Source of the DNA: DASZBR01 sp035943935
GTDB lineage: Bacteria > Pseudomonadota > Gammaproteobacteria > DASZBR01
Reading direction: 5' to 3'
Length of the DNA: 64,000 bases
Assembly (NCBI GenBank): GCA_035943935.1
Contig: DASZBR010000019.1
Coordinates: forward strand, 124,001 to 188,000
The notes beneath the pieces are model-generated. The model saw only the letters and a program-made list of their open reading frames with translations. It was not told the origin of the DNA and did not search any database. The position numbers and the translations under genes are program-made. Shown here piece after piece: positions 34,558 through 41,910 of the stretch. Numbering within the stretch: position 1 is the first letter of the stretch; every line of letters begins with the position of its first letter.

Positions 34558-35795
34558 TCCTTCACAAAAAACAAACTCACCCACGCCAACACCAAATAAA
34601 TCGGCAATATAATAAAAGCATGATGATAATCACTTAATGAATAATGCCGCGCGCCATTCACCAATATTCCACTCCAATGTAAATCTAAAAATTTTCCAAC
34701 AAGGGGCTGCGTTACTGCACCCACAATATCACCGCCCGTATTCACCATCGCAATCACGGTTCCCACCATTAACACCGAGTTCAGATTTTTCGCTAACACA
34801 AACGCTAATAAAATCGCAGCGGAACACAATCCAATCACAAACATCAAAAATCCTATCATCCATAATGACAAATGATGACCATAAATTAATATCAATAAAC
34901 TTAAGCTAGACACAAGGGCAGTCATTTTCATTATAAAACTATGGGCATTGGTCTTATCTGCAATAAATCCTAATATTGGTCCACCTACACCAAACCCAAT
35001 AAATATCCACGACAATAAAAACGACGCTTGCTCTAAACTAATCGGATACGCCGCGCACAAAAACGGATTGCCCCACAACCCACCCAAAACGGCCACAGGC
35101 GAAAAGGCGCAACCACTATAAATCGCTAACGACCAATTTTTAGGACTTTTTAAAATAGCGATAAGATTTTTAACTGAAAAACTCTCAGTCGATTCCTGTT
35201 TTTCGACGGGCTTATCACGTGCAATCACAAAGAAAATAATCGCGATAAAAAACCCTGCAAGCGAAACATCAAACAACATTTTTCGCCAACCGATGTGATG
35301 CAAAACCGCAACCAAAGGCGCTTCACCAAATACCGCACCCAACATAATCGCAGTGCCTAACAACCCACTCACAAATGCAAATTGTTGTGGTTTAAAATGA
35401 TCCGCACCGCATTTAAGATAACTGATGGTTGCAAAACTGGTTCCCATTCCTATCAACAGTCGCGACAGTAATGCTGAACCAAAAAATTGAGAATAACTGA
35501 AAAACAATGCACCCAATGCACACATCAAAATCGCGACCGGCGTCACTTTTCGCACACCAAATTTATCTAACAAGGGCCCCGCAAATAGTTGAACAACGAT
35601 ATAACCATAAAAATACATGGCGGCAAGATTGCCCAATTGTGCGCCATTAATATGGAAAGCCTGCATCAAATTGTCGCTCATAATACCGGGCGAGACTTGC
35701 AAGACATATTTATAGAATAAAAACGCAGCAGATAAGGCAATTATCATGAACGGATAATATCGCTGATAAAAACTCTGTGGTTTGACATTGGACAT
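34554..35795 (-). CDS. MFS transporter
   Basis: 413 residues with about twelve membrane helices. The signature between helices 2 and 3, GPLLDKFGVRKVTPVA, matches the major facilitator consensus (GxLxDRxGRR), and FKPQQFAFVSGLLGTA follows. The LLSRLLIGMGTSFATISYLK helix is typical of the sugar-phosphate/phthalate-type branch that is abundant in Legionella and Coxiella. The substrate cannot be told. It has a separate promoter at 35926-35955 with a leader of about 125 nt. Confidence 0.85.
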   Translation of the reverse strand: MSNVKPQSFYQRYYPFMIIALSAAFLFYKYVLQVSPGIMSDNLMQAFHINGAQLGNLAAMYFYGYIVVQLFAGPLLDKFGVRKVTPVAILMCALGALFFSYSQFFGSALLSRLLIGMGTSFATISYLKCGADHFKPQQFAFVSGLLGTAIMLGAVFGEAPLVAVLHHIGWRKMLFDVSLAGFFIAIIFFVIARDKPVEKQESTESFSVKNLIAILKSPKNWSLAIYSGCAFSPVAVLGGLWGNPFLCAAYPISLEQASFLLSWIFIGFGVGGPILGFIADKTNAHSFIMKMTALVSSLSLLILIYGHHLSLWMIGFLMFVIGLCSAAILLAFVLAKNLNSVLMVGTVIAMVNTGGDIVGAVTQPLVGKFLDLHWSGILVNGARHYSLSDYHHAFIILPIYLVLAWVSLFFVKD

Positions 35796-35925
35796 AACAA
35801 ATAACTCTCTTGGTTTTTGGGGAGGGGGTAAATAAACAGCTAAATTTTAGGTAAATAGAGAGTAGTGCCTAGATGGCACAAGGGTTACACACGCATTGGA
35901 CAGCAGGGAAAAGTTTCATGGGTTG

Positions 35926-35955
35926 ACTGTACGATAGAGTACAACTCAGTGTCAA
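35926..35955 (-). promoter_or_regulatory. Promoter of the MFS gene with overlapping inverted repeats
   Basis: On the minus strand TTGACA (35950-35955), 18-nt spacer, TACAGT (35926-35931). TGTAC-N6-GTACA (35928-35943) overlaps the spacer and -10, and CAGTGT-N6-ACACTG (35947-35964) overlaps the -35. Either could be an operator; the Lrp-type gene next door is a possible regulator. Confidence 0.45.
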
Positions 35956-35966
35956 GCCACACTGAT

Positions 35967-36005
35967 GGAGATCCCTCGTCGCAAAAAGACGCGACTCGGG
36001 ATGAC
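35967..36005. repeat. REP-type half copy
   Basis: GGAGATCCCTCGTCGCAAAA followed by a segment ending CTCGGGATGAC. It resembles the right arms at 16599-16640 and 41911-41957. It sits between the MFS promoter and the end of the Lrp-type gene. Confidence 0.65.
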
Positions 36006-36009
36006 TTCG

Positions 36010-36477
36010 TCACTTTATATGTTTAAGCGGCAGCGCCGTTTTCTCCATCACATTCCGCACGACAAAACTCGAATGAACCGTACTCACACCATTAATTTGC
36101 GTCAGCTTTTTGAGCAAAAAGTCCTGGTATTCAGCAAGATTTGGCACAACGATTCTTAACATATAATCTGCTGTCTGCCCGGCAATTAAATAACACTGCA
36201 TAACTTCATGTGAAGCTTCCATTATTTTCTCAAAAGCCCCCATTTTCTTAGGATCATGATCTGTTAAACCCACCAATATAATAATCGTCAATTGCAAACC
36301 AATTTTATCGGGATCCAATACAGCAACATAATTACTGATATATCCCGCTTCTTCGAGTTGATTCACGCGGCGCAAACACGGCGACGGTGATAACGATACT
36401 TTATCAGCGAGTTCTTGATTGCTGATGCGGCTGTTCGCTTGCAGCAACTCTAAAATTCTTTTATCAGTACGGTCCAT
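36010..36477 (-). CDS. Lrp/AsnC-family transcriptional regulator
   Basis: 155 residues. N-terminal helix-turn-helix (MDRTDKRILELLQANSRISN, then QELADKVSLSPSPCLRRVNQ), then a RAM ligand-binding domain from about 65 (GLQLTIIILVGLTDH to VVRNVMEKTALPL). GGGG lies 9 nt before the ATG at 36477. Such proteins bind amino acids and control nearby or scattered transport and catabolic genes. It is divergent from the F-box-like gene and downstream of the MFS promoter region. Confidence 0.9.
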   Translation of the reverse strand: MDRTDKRILELLQANSRISNQELADKVSLSPSPCLRRVNQLEEAGYISNYVAVLDPDKIGLQLTIIILVGLTDHDPKKMGAFEKIMEASHEVMQCYLIAGQTADYMLRIVVPNLAEYQDFLLKKLTQINGVSTVHSSFVVRNVMEKTALPLKHIK

Positions 36478-36540
36478 AATATTTAACCCCAATATACAAG
36501 CCTATATTAGCATATTATGCTAATAATATCCAAATATATG

Positions 36541-36580
36541 GCATTTTAACAATCATCCACCCATGCCAGCGCCTTATAAT
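36541..36580 (+). promoter_or_regulatory. Composite promoter of the accessory-island type
   Basis: A 22-nt element (36541-36562) contains CAATCATCCACCC; 12 nt later comes TATAAT (36575-36580). The same arrangement with the same spacing occurs at 37408 and 37858. No standard -35 is present, which suggests an activator site. Confidence 0.65.
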
Positions 36581-36625
36581 AACTACCGTAAGCAGTACTT
36601 TTTAATAAGTTGCGCGAGGTGCACC

Positions 36626-37399
36626 ATGAAAGAAGAAAACGATCCCAGATCGGCTTTACCGGTATTTTCTGCAGATATTTGGACAGTGATATCAAAACAA
36701 ACCGACGTTCCTGACTTCGCTAATCTCAGAAGATCGTGCTATGCGCTGTATACGCATCAGCGTATATCGCAAGAATTTAATCGACGTCGATGGATTTACT
36801 GGTATGGCAACAATGAATATCCATTTGACGAACACAGCAATCCCCATGCAAATATCATATGGAATCACTGTTTACGCATTGCAAGAGAAGCGCCGGATGC
36901 ACAAGCAAATTTAGCGCGTATTTCTCATCACATTGCTTTGCGCGAACCCATTCCAAACAATGGAGAAAACTGGCCCCCAGAATTGGCCGCAGCCATTAAT
37001 ACAATAATTAATCTTGATGAGGTTCATATTGGCAATCATGAGATCGACGCATTGATTGTCAGCATTGAAACATTAAATGGCGTCATCGCACCGCAACATC
37101 CTATTAATAGCATTGAGCAACGTGAACGGTTTTTTGCCACTCTTAAGACAATAGCGAGATATATTGGATTTAGTGTAGGCGGGATTTTTACCGGCGTCGG
37201 AATATTGCTTCGCACAGTGGGCCATTCATCGAATATTTCTTACGCTAATATTTTATTGGGTGTTGGCACAGCAGGAATTTTTGAAACCATTTCTAATCGA
37301 AAATTTAGACAGTGGTGTCATGCGAAATTTTTTCAACCTGCGCCACGCATCATCGATGAAGAAATGCCATTGATAGCAGAAAATGCTAATACGCTGTAA
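36626..37399 (+). CDS. F-box-like protein with C-terminal membrane hairpin and acidic dileucine motif
   Basis: 257 residues. Residues 11-51 read as an F-box-like motif: LPVFSADIWTVIS, DFANLRRSCYAL, with a Leu-Pro start, Trp/Ile spacing and LRxxCxAL end. A charged helical middle follows. Two hydrophobic stretches (about 179-199 and 207-222) could form a membrane hairpin. The C terminus has IDEEMPLIAEN, with Glu245-xxx-Leu249-Ile250 matching the eukaryotic sorting signal. GAGGT is 5 nt before the ATG at 36626. It is a clear paralogue of the genes at 37931 and 41076 (shared RRSCYALY, AKFFQPA). Probably a host-directed effector. Confidence 0.7.
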   Translation: MKEENDPRSALPVFSADIWTVISKQTDVPDFANLRRSCYALYTHQRISQEFNRRRWIYWYGNNEYPFDEHSNPHANIIWNHCLRIAREAPDAQANLARISHHIALREPIPNNGENWPPELAAAINTIINLDEVHIGNHEIDALIVSIETLNGVIAPQHPINSIEQRERFFATLKTIARYIGFSVGGIFTGVGILLRTVGHSSNISYANILLGVGTAGIFETISNRKFRQWCHAKFFQPAPRIIDEEMPLIAENANTL

Positions 37400-37414
37400 A
37401 AACATCAGCGTATT
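37388..37414 (+). terminator. Hairpin at the end of the first F-box-like gene
   Basis: AATACGCTG - 9 nt - CAGCGTATT, a perfect 9-bp stem spanning the stop codon. No T-run follows. Its right arm overlaps the start of the next composite promoter (37408). Confidence 0.5.
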
Positions 37415-37447
37415 CGCAATCATTCACTCACGTTACTATCCTAGAAT
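37408..37447 (+). promoter_or_regulatory. Composite promoter of the accessory-island type
   Basis: Element at 37408-37429 containing CAATCATTCACTC, then 12 nt, then TAGAAT at 37442-37447. It precedes the small membrane protein gene at 37496. Confidence 0.65.
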
Positions 37448-37495
37448 TATAAATCGTCAGCAGTATTTAATTTAACACTATATGAGGGTTTTATC

Positions 37496-37774
37496 ATGAA
37501 AGAGTCTATTAAACGAGCAATACCCATGATTCAAAACGCAGCGACCATTGCCGCAATTGCAGGCGCAGGAGTGATAACATTCTTTGCGATTAAAGATCGC
37601 AATGAAGGTCCACGCCGCACAGTTACATTCCAAGGTATTCCATATACGTTTGGAAGTGACGCATCCGACAAAAAAAGCGAGGGGACTGAACATTATATTT
37701 GCCCACCGTTTGGCGGACAGTGTAAGTCATTTAACACTGAAGAACAGAAAAGCACCGTGCGTAATCGCGTATAA
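37496..37774 (+). CDS. Small membrane protein of the accessory island
   Basis: 92 residues. One membrane helix (about 11-31, IQNAATIAAIAGAGVITFF), then a basic stretch DRNEGPRRTVTFQGI and a tail with two Cys (ICPPFGGQCKSF). No recognised family. GAGGG is 8 nt before the ATG. It shares its promoter type with the two F-box-like genes on either side, so it probably belongs to the same functional set. A REP-type hairpin followed by T6 ends it. Confidence 0.6.
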   Translation: MKESIKRAIPMIQNAATIAAIAGAGVITFFAIKDRNEGPRRTVTFQGIPYTFGSDASDKKSEGTEHYICPPFGGQCKSFNTEEQKSTVRNRV

Positions 37775-37791
37775 TATTTAGGTTTATTGAG

Positions 37792-37818
37792 TAGTGGCGG
37801 GATATTAGCCCGCCACTA
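37792..37818 (+). terminator. GTGGCGGG palindrome acting as terminator
   Basis: TAGTGGCGGG - 7 nt - CCCGCCACTA, immediately followed by TTTTTT. It terminates the small membrane protein gene and is one member of a repeat family (38783, 39741, 41865). Confidence 0.75.
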
Positions 37819-37857
37819 TTTTTTAGCAGAAAATTCCAAAAACCCAAAAAAACATAG

Positions 37858-37897
37858 GCGTTTTAGCAATCATTCACCCCAACAATCTCTTTATACT
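37858..37897 (+). promoter_or_regulatory. Composite promoter of the accessory-island type
   Basis: Element at 37858-37879 containing CAATCATTCACCC, 12 nt, then TATACT at 37892-37897. It precedes the second F-box-like gene (37931). Confidence 0.65.
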
Positions 37898-37930
37898 TTT
37901 ATAACATTCATTATATAAAGAGTATATTTT

Positions 37931-38764
37931 ATGCAAGAAAATAATAGATTAGCTTTACCCAAAGGCAATAATTCAGATGCGTGGATTGAAATATCACGGC
38001 GTTTGTCATTACGTGATTTTGCACAACTCCGCGCAGTTTGTTATGCACTCCATGAAAATGAGCGGCTTCAGGAAGAATTTCAACGTCGACAAAGAATTGA
38101 CTGGTGTGAAAACCCCATCAATCGCAGTACAAAAAAAGTTGAAATGGACATCATCTGGCAATACTGTCTCGACCAGGTAACAATTGTGCCAGACTATCAA
38201 CTCAAACTTAAAGCCATTTTAGAACGCCTCAAAGCAAGACAACAAATCTCAGCTAATGAAGAAGGATGGAGCCCGGCTTTCAGAATGGCATTCAACCTAA
38301 TGTGTGATGATTATATTTTTCTTGTCAGTCAACGAAATGCGTTAATCGACAGCCTTGCATTACTTTGCTCTGAAAATATCCCCACTGAAAATCCCGGGCA
38401 GATCCTTGCACGTGAAGAAGCAATTGGCACAACACGTTGCATCATAAGATTTGGAGGTTTATTTATTGGAACCATTTTTACGGGCATGGGTTTAGTCGCT
38501 ATTTTTACCCGTTCGGGTGCTTTTTGGCTTGGCGTTGGTTTTTCCAGTGCAGGTGGAACAGCACTCACCGCCACGGCAGTCACTGAAATTGCGACGAATC
38601 ACCCTATGCGAAATTTCTGTCGTGCTAAATATTCTTCACTCTCTTCTTGCTGGCGAGCACGTTTTTTTGAACAACCACCTCAAGAAGTCGTGAATGAAGT
38701 GAATGAAGAATCACCGTTAATTCCTGACAGGACAAATAGCATTAATAACAACAATAATAAATAA
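37931..38764 (+). CDS. F-box-like protein with C-terminal membrane hairpin and acidic dileucine motif, paralogue 2
   Basis: 277 residues. The F-box-like stretch is at about 9-50 (LPKGNNSDAWIEISRRL, then RDFAQLRAVCYALHENERL). Two hydrophobic segments lie at about 173-193 and 197-217. The tail has VNEESPLIPDR, with Glu259-xxx-Leu263-Ile264, then an Asn-rich end. An extra Cys/Trp segment (SSCWRARFF) is inserted before the conserved FF. It is more divergent from the other two paralogues. No good Shine-Dalgarno; the message may rely on its AT-rich leader. Same promoter type as its neighbours. Confidence 0.68.
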   Translation: MQENNRLALPKGNNSDAWIEISRRLSLRDFAQLRAVCYALHENERLQEEFQRRQRIDWCENPINRSTKKVEMDIIWQYCLDQVTIVPDYQLKLKAILERLKARQQISANEEGWSPAFRMAFNLMCDDYIFLVSQRNALIDSLALLCSENIPTENPGQILAREEAIGTTRCIIRFGGLFIGTIFTGMGLVAIFTRSGAFWLGVGFSSAGGTALTATAVTEIATNHPMRNFCRAKYSSLSSCWRARFFEQPPQEVVNEVNEESPLIPDRTNSINNNNNK

Positions 38765-38782
38765 TGGTTTTTTCCTTTTTTC

Positions 38783-38805
38783 GTGGCGGGACGGTATCCC
38801 GCCAC
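38783..38805. repeat. GTGGCGGG palindromic repeat
   Basis: GTGGCGGG - 7 nt - CCCGCCAC between the convergent second F-box-like gene and the GNAT pseudogene; probably also a terminator. Confidence 0.7.
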
Positions 38806-38826
38806 TACGTTTTAATGAAATTAAAA

Positions 38827-39420
38827 TTACACAGAAACAATCTCGGCCAATTTATCCCTGTACTTATTCTGTTTTTTATATAAATTTGATTTATATAAAT
38901 CATAAAACATCATAGGATATTCTTCGATACGATTATTATCAGCATCAAAAAAATCAAATCCATTTTTCTGATAAAACAATATCGACTCTGGCTTCGAATC
39001 AACAACAAGAAATCGGCAGCCTATATGTGACATAACACTGATCTGAATATGATTAATAGACCAATCTAATAATGCTTACCCAAGTCCCTGTCCTTGCACA
39101 TTCTTATCAACTGCTAACCTAGCAACTTTCGCTGCAGGATATGAATTATATTTCGATGCCGCTGGCGTTTCCATCGGGCGTTGATGCTTACTCAAAAGAA
39201 TCTCACTAGTCAGCAATGAAACATAACCCCAGACTCTATTCGCTGAATGTTCGGGATTAATAAGCACAAAGGTCTTTGCTATTTCATGTTGATGAAAATC
39301 GAAAGCATTGCGTTTAAGGAAAATCTTAAGGGGCGTAAAACTGGGATTACCTAGTGAGAACTTAGACACATCATGTAACTTGGTAATTTGTTCTACAAAA
39401 AAGTTATTATTATTTAACAT
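38827..39420 (-). pseudogene. GNAT acetyltransferase (toxin type) with an in-frame stop codon
   Basis: The frame reads MLNNNNFFVEQITKLHDVSK ... AKVARLAVDKNVQGQGLG, then TAA at 39076-39078, and continues in the same frame with ALLDWSINHIQISVMSH ... GCRFLVVDSKPESILFYQKNGF to the natural end. The break is in the acetyl-CoA loop (QGQGLG[x]ALL), where Lys or Arg is usual, so a single base change explains it. The fold and the small upstream gene match GNAT toxins that acetylate aminoacyl-tRNA. It is either inactive or rescued by readthrough. Confidence 0.8.
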
Positions 39421-39423
39421 AAC

Positions 39424-39630
39424 TTATTCTCCTCGAATAACTTTACCTTCATTGTCTACTTTGATTGTTGCACGACCCGTCCTAGCATATTCTTCGGCCA
39501 ACTTTCTCCCACGTCGAACAGCCGCATCTGCAAATGGATTTGGTGTGGGGTCGCTTATCTGTCGAAGAAAAGCCTCGGCATCTTCGCCAGTAAGCTCATA
39601 ACCTGAAAACGTCGATTTCCTAATACTCAT
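39424..39630 (-). CDS. Probable antitoxin of the GNAT toxin locus
   Basis: 68 residues starting at 39630, with GGAGGG 4 nt before the ATG. The first part, SIRKSTFSGYELTGEDAEAF, resembles a short DNA-binding beta-helix segment, followed by an acidic helix and a basic region (RRGRKLAEEYARTGRATIKV). Small proteins like this precede GNAT toxins. It ends 3 nt before the toxin frame. It is intact while the toxin frame has a stop, which is the expected survival pattern for a decayed module. Confidence 0.6.
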   Translation of the reverse strand: MSIRKSTFSGYELTGEDAEAFLRQISDPTPNPFADAAVRRGRKLAEEYARTGRATIKVDNEGKVIRGE

Positions 39631-39740
39631 AATACCCTCCAAAGAACTATTAAAATTACGTGGGAATAACTATACGCCTTACTATAGAAAAATAAAGTCA
39701 TCGCACAATTTATTTTTTTAACCCAAAGCGGCCGATATGT

Positions 39741-39765
39741 AGTGGCGGGCTGGTATCCCGCCTCT
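39741..39765. repeat. GTGGCGGG palindromic repeat
   Basis: AGTGGCGGGC - TGGT - ATCCCGCCTCT, an imperfect member of the family at 37792, 38783 and 41865. Confidence 0.6.
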
Positions 39766-39772
39766 ATGTTTC

Positions 39773-40555
39773 CTACAATTTATAATTATATGGTATTAGT
39801 CCAAACTCTTTATCATATGCACGCTGATGTCGCGCTGATTCATGCCGATTATTTTCCAAAAATGATACGTAAAGTTTTTTGCAAAAATTGACATTTGCTT
39901 TAAATAATCCAAATTCAGCAGAACGCTTTGCAGAAAGCTGTGTAGACTGGCGTATTATTTCCCGCTCTCTTCGCACAATATTTTTTAACGCTTCTGAATC
40001 AATAGGAATATTCAAATAACCTGCGATTTTTGCCCAAACATCAAGAGGGATTTTCTTGCCCCGCTCATGACAACAACTTAATAGCAACAAGTTTTGTATT
40101 ACATTATCTGATCTAATCTTCGCCTGTAATTCAGGGAAGATAGGTTGATAAAAATTTCCCCACTCATGGATGCGTAATCGCCATACATATAAACCTTCGT
40201 TTATAGATAAGATCTCATAAGATTTAGATACAATATGAATTAAATCATCTGTAGTTAAAACATGATCCCCTTTCACTGTCACCAAAAAACCTTCCGCTCG
40301 ATTTGCTGGATTGCGCCAACTGAAATCAATTTCATAAGCTTGTCCGCGTCTTCTATCATAAGCTCTATTGCTATGCCCTAGATCAAAAATAGTAAAGCTA
40401 CGCCCAATGAGAGTAATTAAGGTACTAACAAAATTTTCTGGAAAATCCCGCTGCTCTGGAAGATCCTGCTCTCTACATCTCACATCAATTGTTTTATTTT
40501 TAGTATTAATACTGATTCTTGCATTTAAAAGTAAATCTCGATAAAAATGACTCAT
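39773..40555 (-). CDS. Hypothetical protein with a weak F-box-like segment
   Basis: 260 residues, no membrane segment. Residues about 170-195 read GKKIPLDVWAKIAGYLNIP, similar to the start of the F-box-like motif in the neighbouring paralogues, but at the opposite end of the protein. The N-terminal half (DLLLNARISINTKNKTIDVR; RGQAYEIDFSWRNP) is unassigned. GGGAGA is 7 nt before the ATG at 40555, which decides between two starts. The upstream region abuts the large inverted repeat. Possible effector; low certainty. Confidence 0.5.
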   Translation of the reverse strand: MSHFYRDLLLNARISINTKNKTIDVRCREQDLPEQRDFPENFVSTLITLIGRSFTIFDLGHSNRAYDRRRGQAYEIDFSWRNPANRAEGFLVTVKGDHVLTTDDLIHIVSKSYEILSINEGLYVWRLRIHEWGNFYQPIFPELQAKIRSDNVIQNLLLLSCCHERGKKIPLDVWAKIAGYLNIPIDSEALKNIVRREREIIRQSTQLSAKRSAEFGLFKANVNFCKKLYVSFLENNRHESARHQRAYDKEFGLIPYNYKL

Positions 40556-40617
40556 GATTATATCTCCCATGTCGATTAGAATTAATAAAATTAATAAATA
40601 GGAATTTAATAAAGATA

Positions 40618-41030
40618 GCCCAAGGTGCTGAAAAAGGCTTGCAATTAGCTAAGCCTGACAGGCCTTGGGCGTCGCATCGACATAGAGGGTGGGGAGTATC
40701 TCAGAAGGTTGTAACTGTCATGCAACATATTGGTTCTCCGCTTTAGCTGTTGAGCCCGCAAGCTGTTAATCAAATCGGCTTTACTGTATTAGAAGGTAAC
40801 ACATCAAATTTTAATCTGTCAAATATATTTGACAATTTTTGGCATGGCATGCTACCTTGAAGCGTAGTAAAGCCGATTTGATTAACAGCTTGCGGGCTTA
40901 GTAAACAGCTAAAGCGGAGACAATATATGTTATACAACTTTCTGAGATACTCCCCACCCTCTATGTCGATGCGACGCCCAAGGCCTGTCGGGCTTAGCTA
41001 ATTGCTAACCTTTTTTTCAGCACCTTGGGC
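40618..41030. mobile_element. 413-bp MITE-like element: two ~167-bp inverted arms flanked by TA
   Basis: This fills most of the 520-base gene-free stretch between 40555 and 41076. Left arm 40618-40784 and right arm 40867-41030 are inverse copies with roughly 90% identity by eye, e.g. GCCCAAGGTGCTGAAAAA at the left end and its complement at the right. An 82-nt centre separates them. TA lies directly outside both ends, as expected for IS630/mariner-type target duplication. Each arm also folds on itself (GCCCAAGG ... CCTTGGGC). No transposase is encoded. Confidence 0.75.
40817..40834. repeat. Perfect 18-bp palindrome in the loop of the element
   Basis: TGTCAAATATATTTGACA, flanked further out by AAGGTA (40793-40798) and TACCTT (40853-40858). 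It could be the tip of a continuous hairpin or a protein-binding site. Confidence 0.8.
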
Positions 41031-41075
41031 TACTGCATTTTAATACCAACTTTAATTAGACATAAGAGGTGTGCC

Positions 41076-41858
41076 ATGAGCATAGAAAACGATCCCCGAT
41101 CAACAGCTGTACCACTATTACCTTCTGATGTATGGATATTAATCTCCAAACATGCAGAAATTACTGATTTTTTAAATCTTAGACGCTCGTGTTATGCGCT
41201 GTATTATCACGAACGCATTTCACACGCGTTTGAAAATCGACTGCGGTTGAAGTGGTTGAACGATAATGAGAATTCATTTAATGAAGATCAGTTTCCCCAT
41301 CTTAATAAGATATGGAATCACTGCGTACAACTTGCAAGAGAATCTCATGATGCTAAATCAACCCTAGCAAAAATCTTCCATCATATTGCCGCGCGAGAAA
41401 TAATTCCTGACGAGGACGACAATGAGAATCGAGAAGTTATCTCAGCTATTAATGAATTTATTAGCCAAGATAGTGTAGGCGTTGATATATTGGCTGACAG
41501 TCTTCAGTTACTCAACGAGAAAACTACACCCCATTATCCTGTTACAAACATTGAGCGCCGTGAAACCACTTTAAGCTGTACTAAACTACTGCTTCGCCTA
41601 GCAGGATTTGGTTTCGGTGGACTCACTACATGTAGCGGCATACTTATTCGTACAGTAAGTCCTCCGTCGGATTTTATATATGGAAATATTTTATTGACGG
41701 TTGGTTCTGCATTAGTTGGCTCGGGCGCTGTGATCGAAATCGCTGGAAATCATCGAGTCCGGAATTGGTGTCGTGCGAAATTTTTTCAACCTGCACAACC
41801 TGTTGTAGATGAAGAATCTCCGTTGATTCCTGAAAATGATAATGGAAATAGATTATAA
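41076..41858 (+). CDS. F-box-like protein with C-terminal membrane hairpin and acidic dileucine motif, paralogue 3
   Basis: 260 residues, closest to the gene at 36626. F-box-like segment at about 14-52: LLPSDVWILISKHAEITDFL, then NLRRSCYALYYHERI. Hydrophobic segments at about 173-194 and 201-223. The tail has VDEESPLIPEN, with Glu246-xxx-Leu250-Ile251. AGAGGT is 5 nt before the ATG; a TTG further upstream lies inside the inverted-repeat element and is rejected. The element ends only 45 nt before this gene. GCATTTTAA at 41035 resembles the first part of the island promoter element but no -10 stands at the expected distance. Confidence 0.7.
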   Translation: MSIENDPRSTAVPLLPSDVWILISKHAEITDFLNLRRSCYALYYHERISHAFENRLRLKWLNDNENSFNEDQFPHLNKIWNHCVQLARESHDAKSTLAKIFHHIAAREIIPDEDDNENREVISAINEFISQDSVGVDILADSLQLLNEKTTPHYPVTNIERRETTLSCTKLLLRLAGFGFGGLTTCSGILIRTVSPPSDFIYGNILLTVGSALVGSGAVIEIAGNHRVRNWCRAKFFQPAQPVVDEESPLIPENDNGNRL

Positions 41859-41864
41859 ATAATT

Positions 41865-41890
41865 GGGCGGGATACGAGGCCGCCGCTACT
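41865..41890. repeat. Degenerate GTGGCGGG-type repeat
   Basis: GGGCGGGATACGAGGCCGCCGC followed by TAC and a T-run, just after the third F-box-like gene. Probably a weak terminator. Confidence 0.45.
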
Positions 41891-41910
41891 TTTTAGAGTT
41901 ACGCTGAAAA

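Noticed and set aside
35796..35925. Riboswitch in the long leader of the MFS gene
   Set aside because: No recognisable riboswitch core or terminator/antiterminator pair is visible, only a ribosome site and AT-rich sequence.
40618..41030. CRISPR array or tRNA cluster in the inverted-repeat region
   Set aside because: There are two inverted arms rather than spaced direct repeats, and no cloverleaf with CCA-adjacent acceptor was found.
41025..41075. N-terminal extension of the third F-box-like protein from a TTG
   Set aside because: The extension lies in the inverted-repeat element and the AGAGGT site supports ATG 41076.
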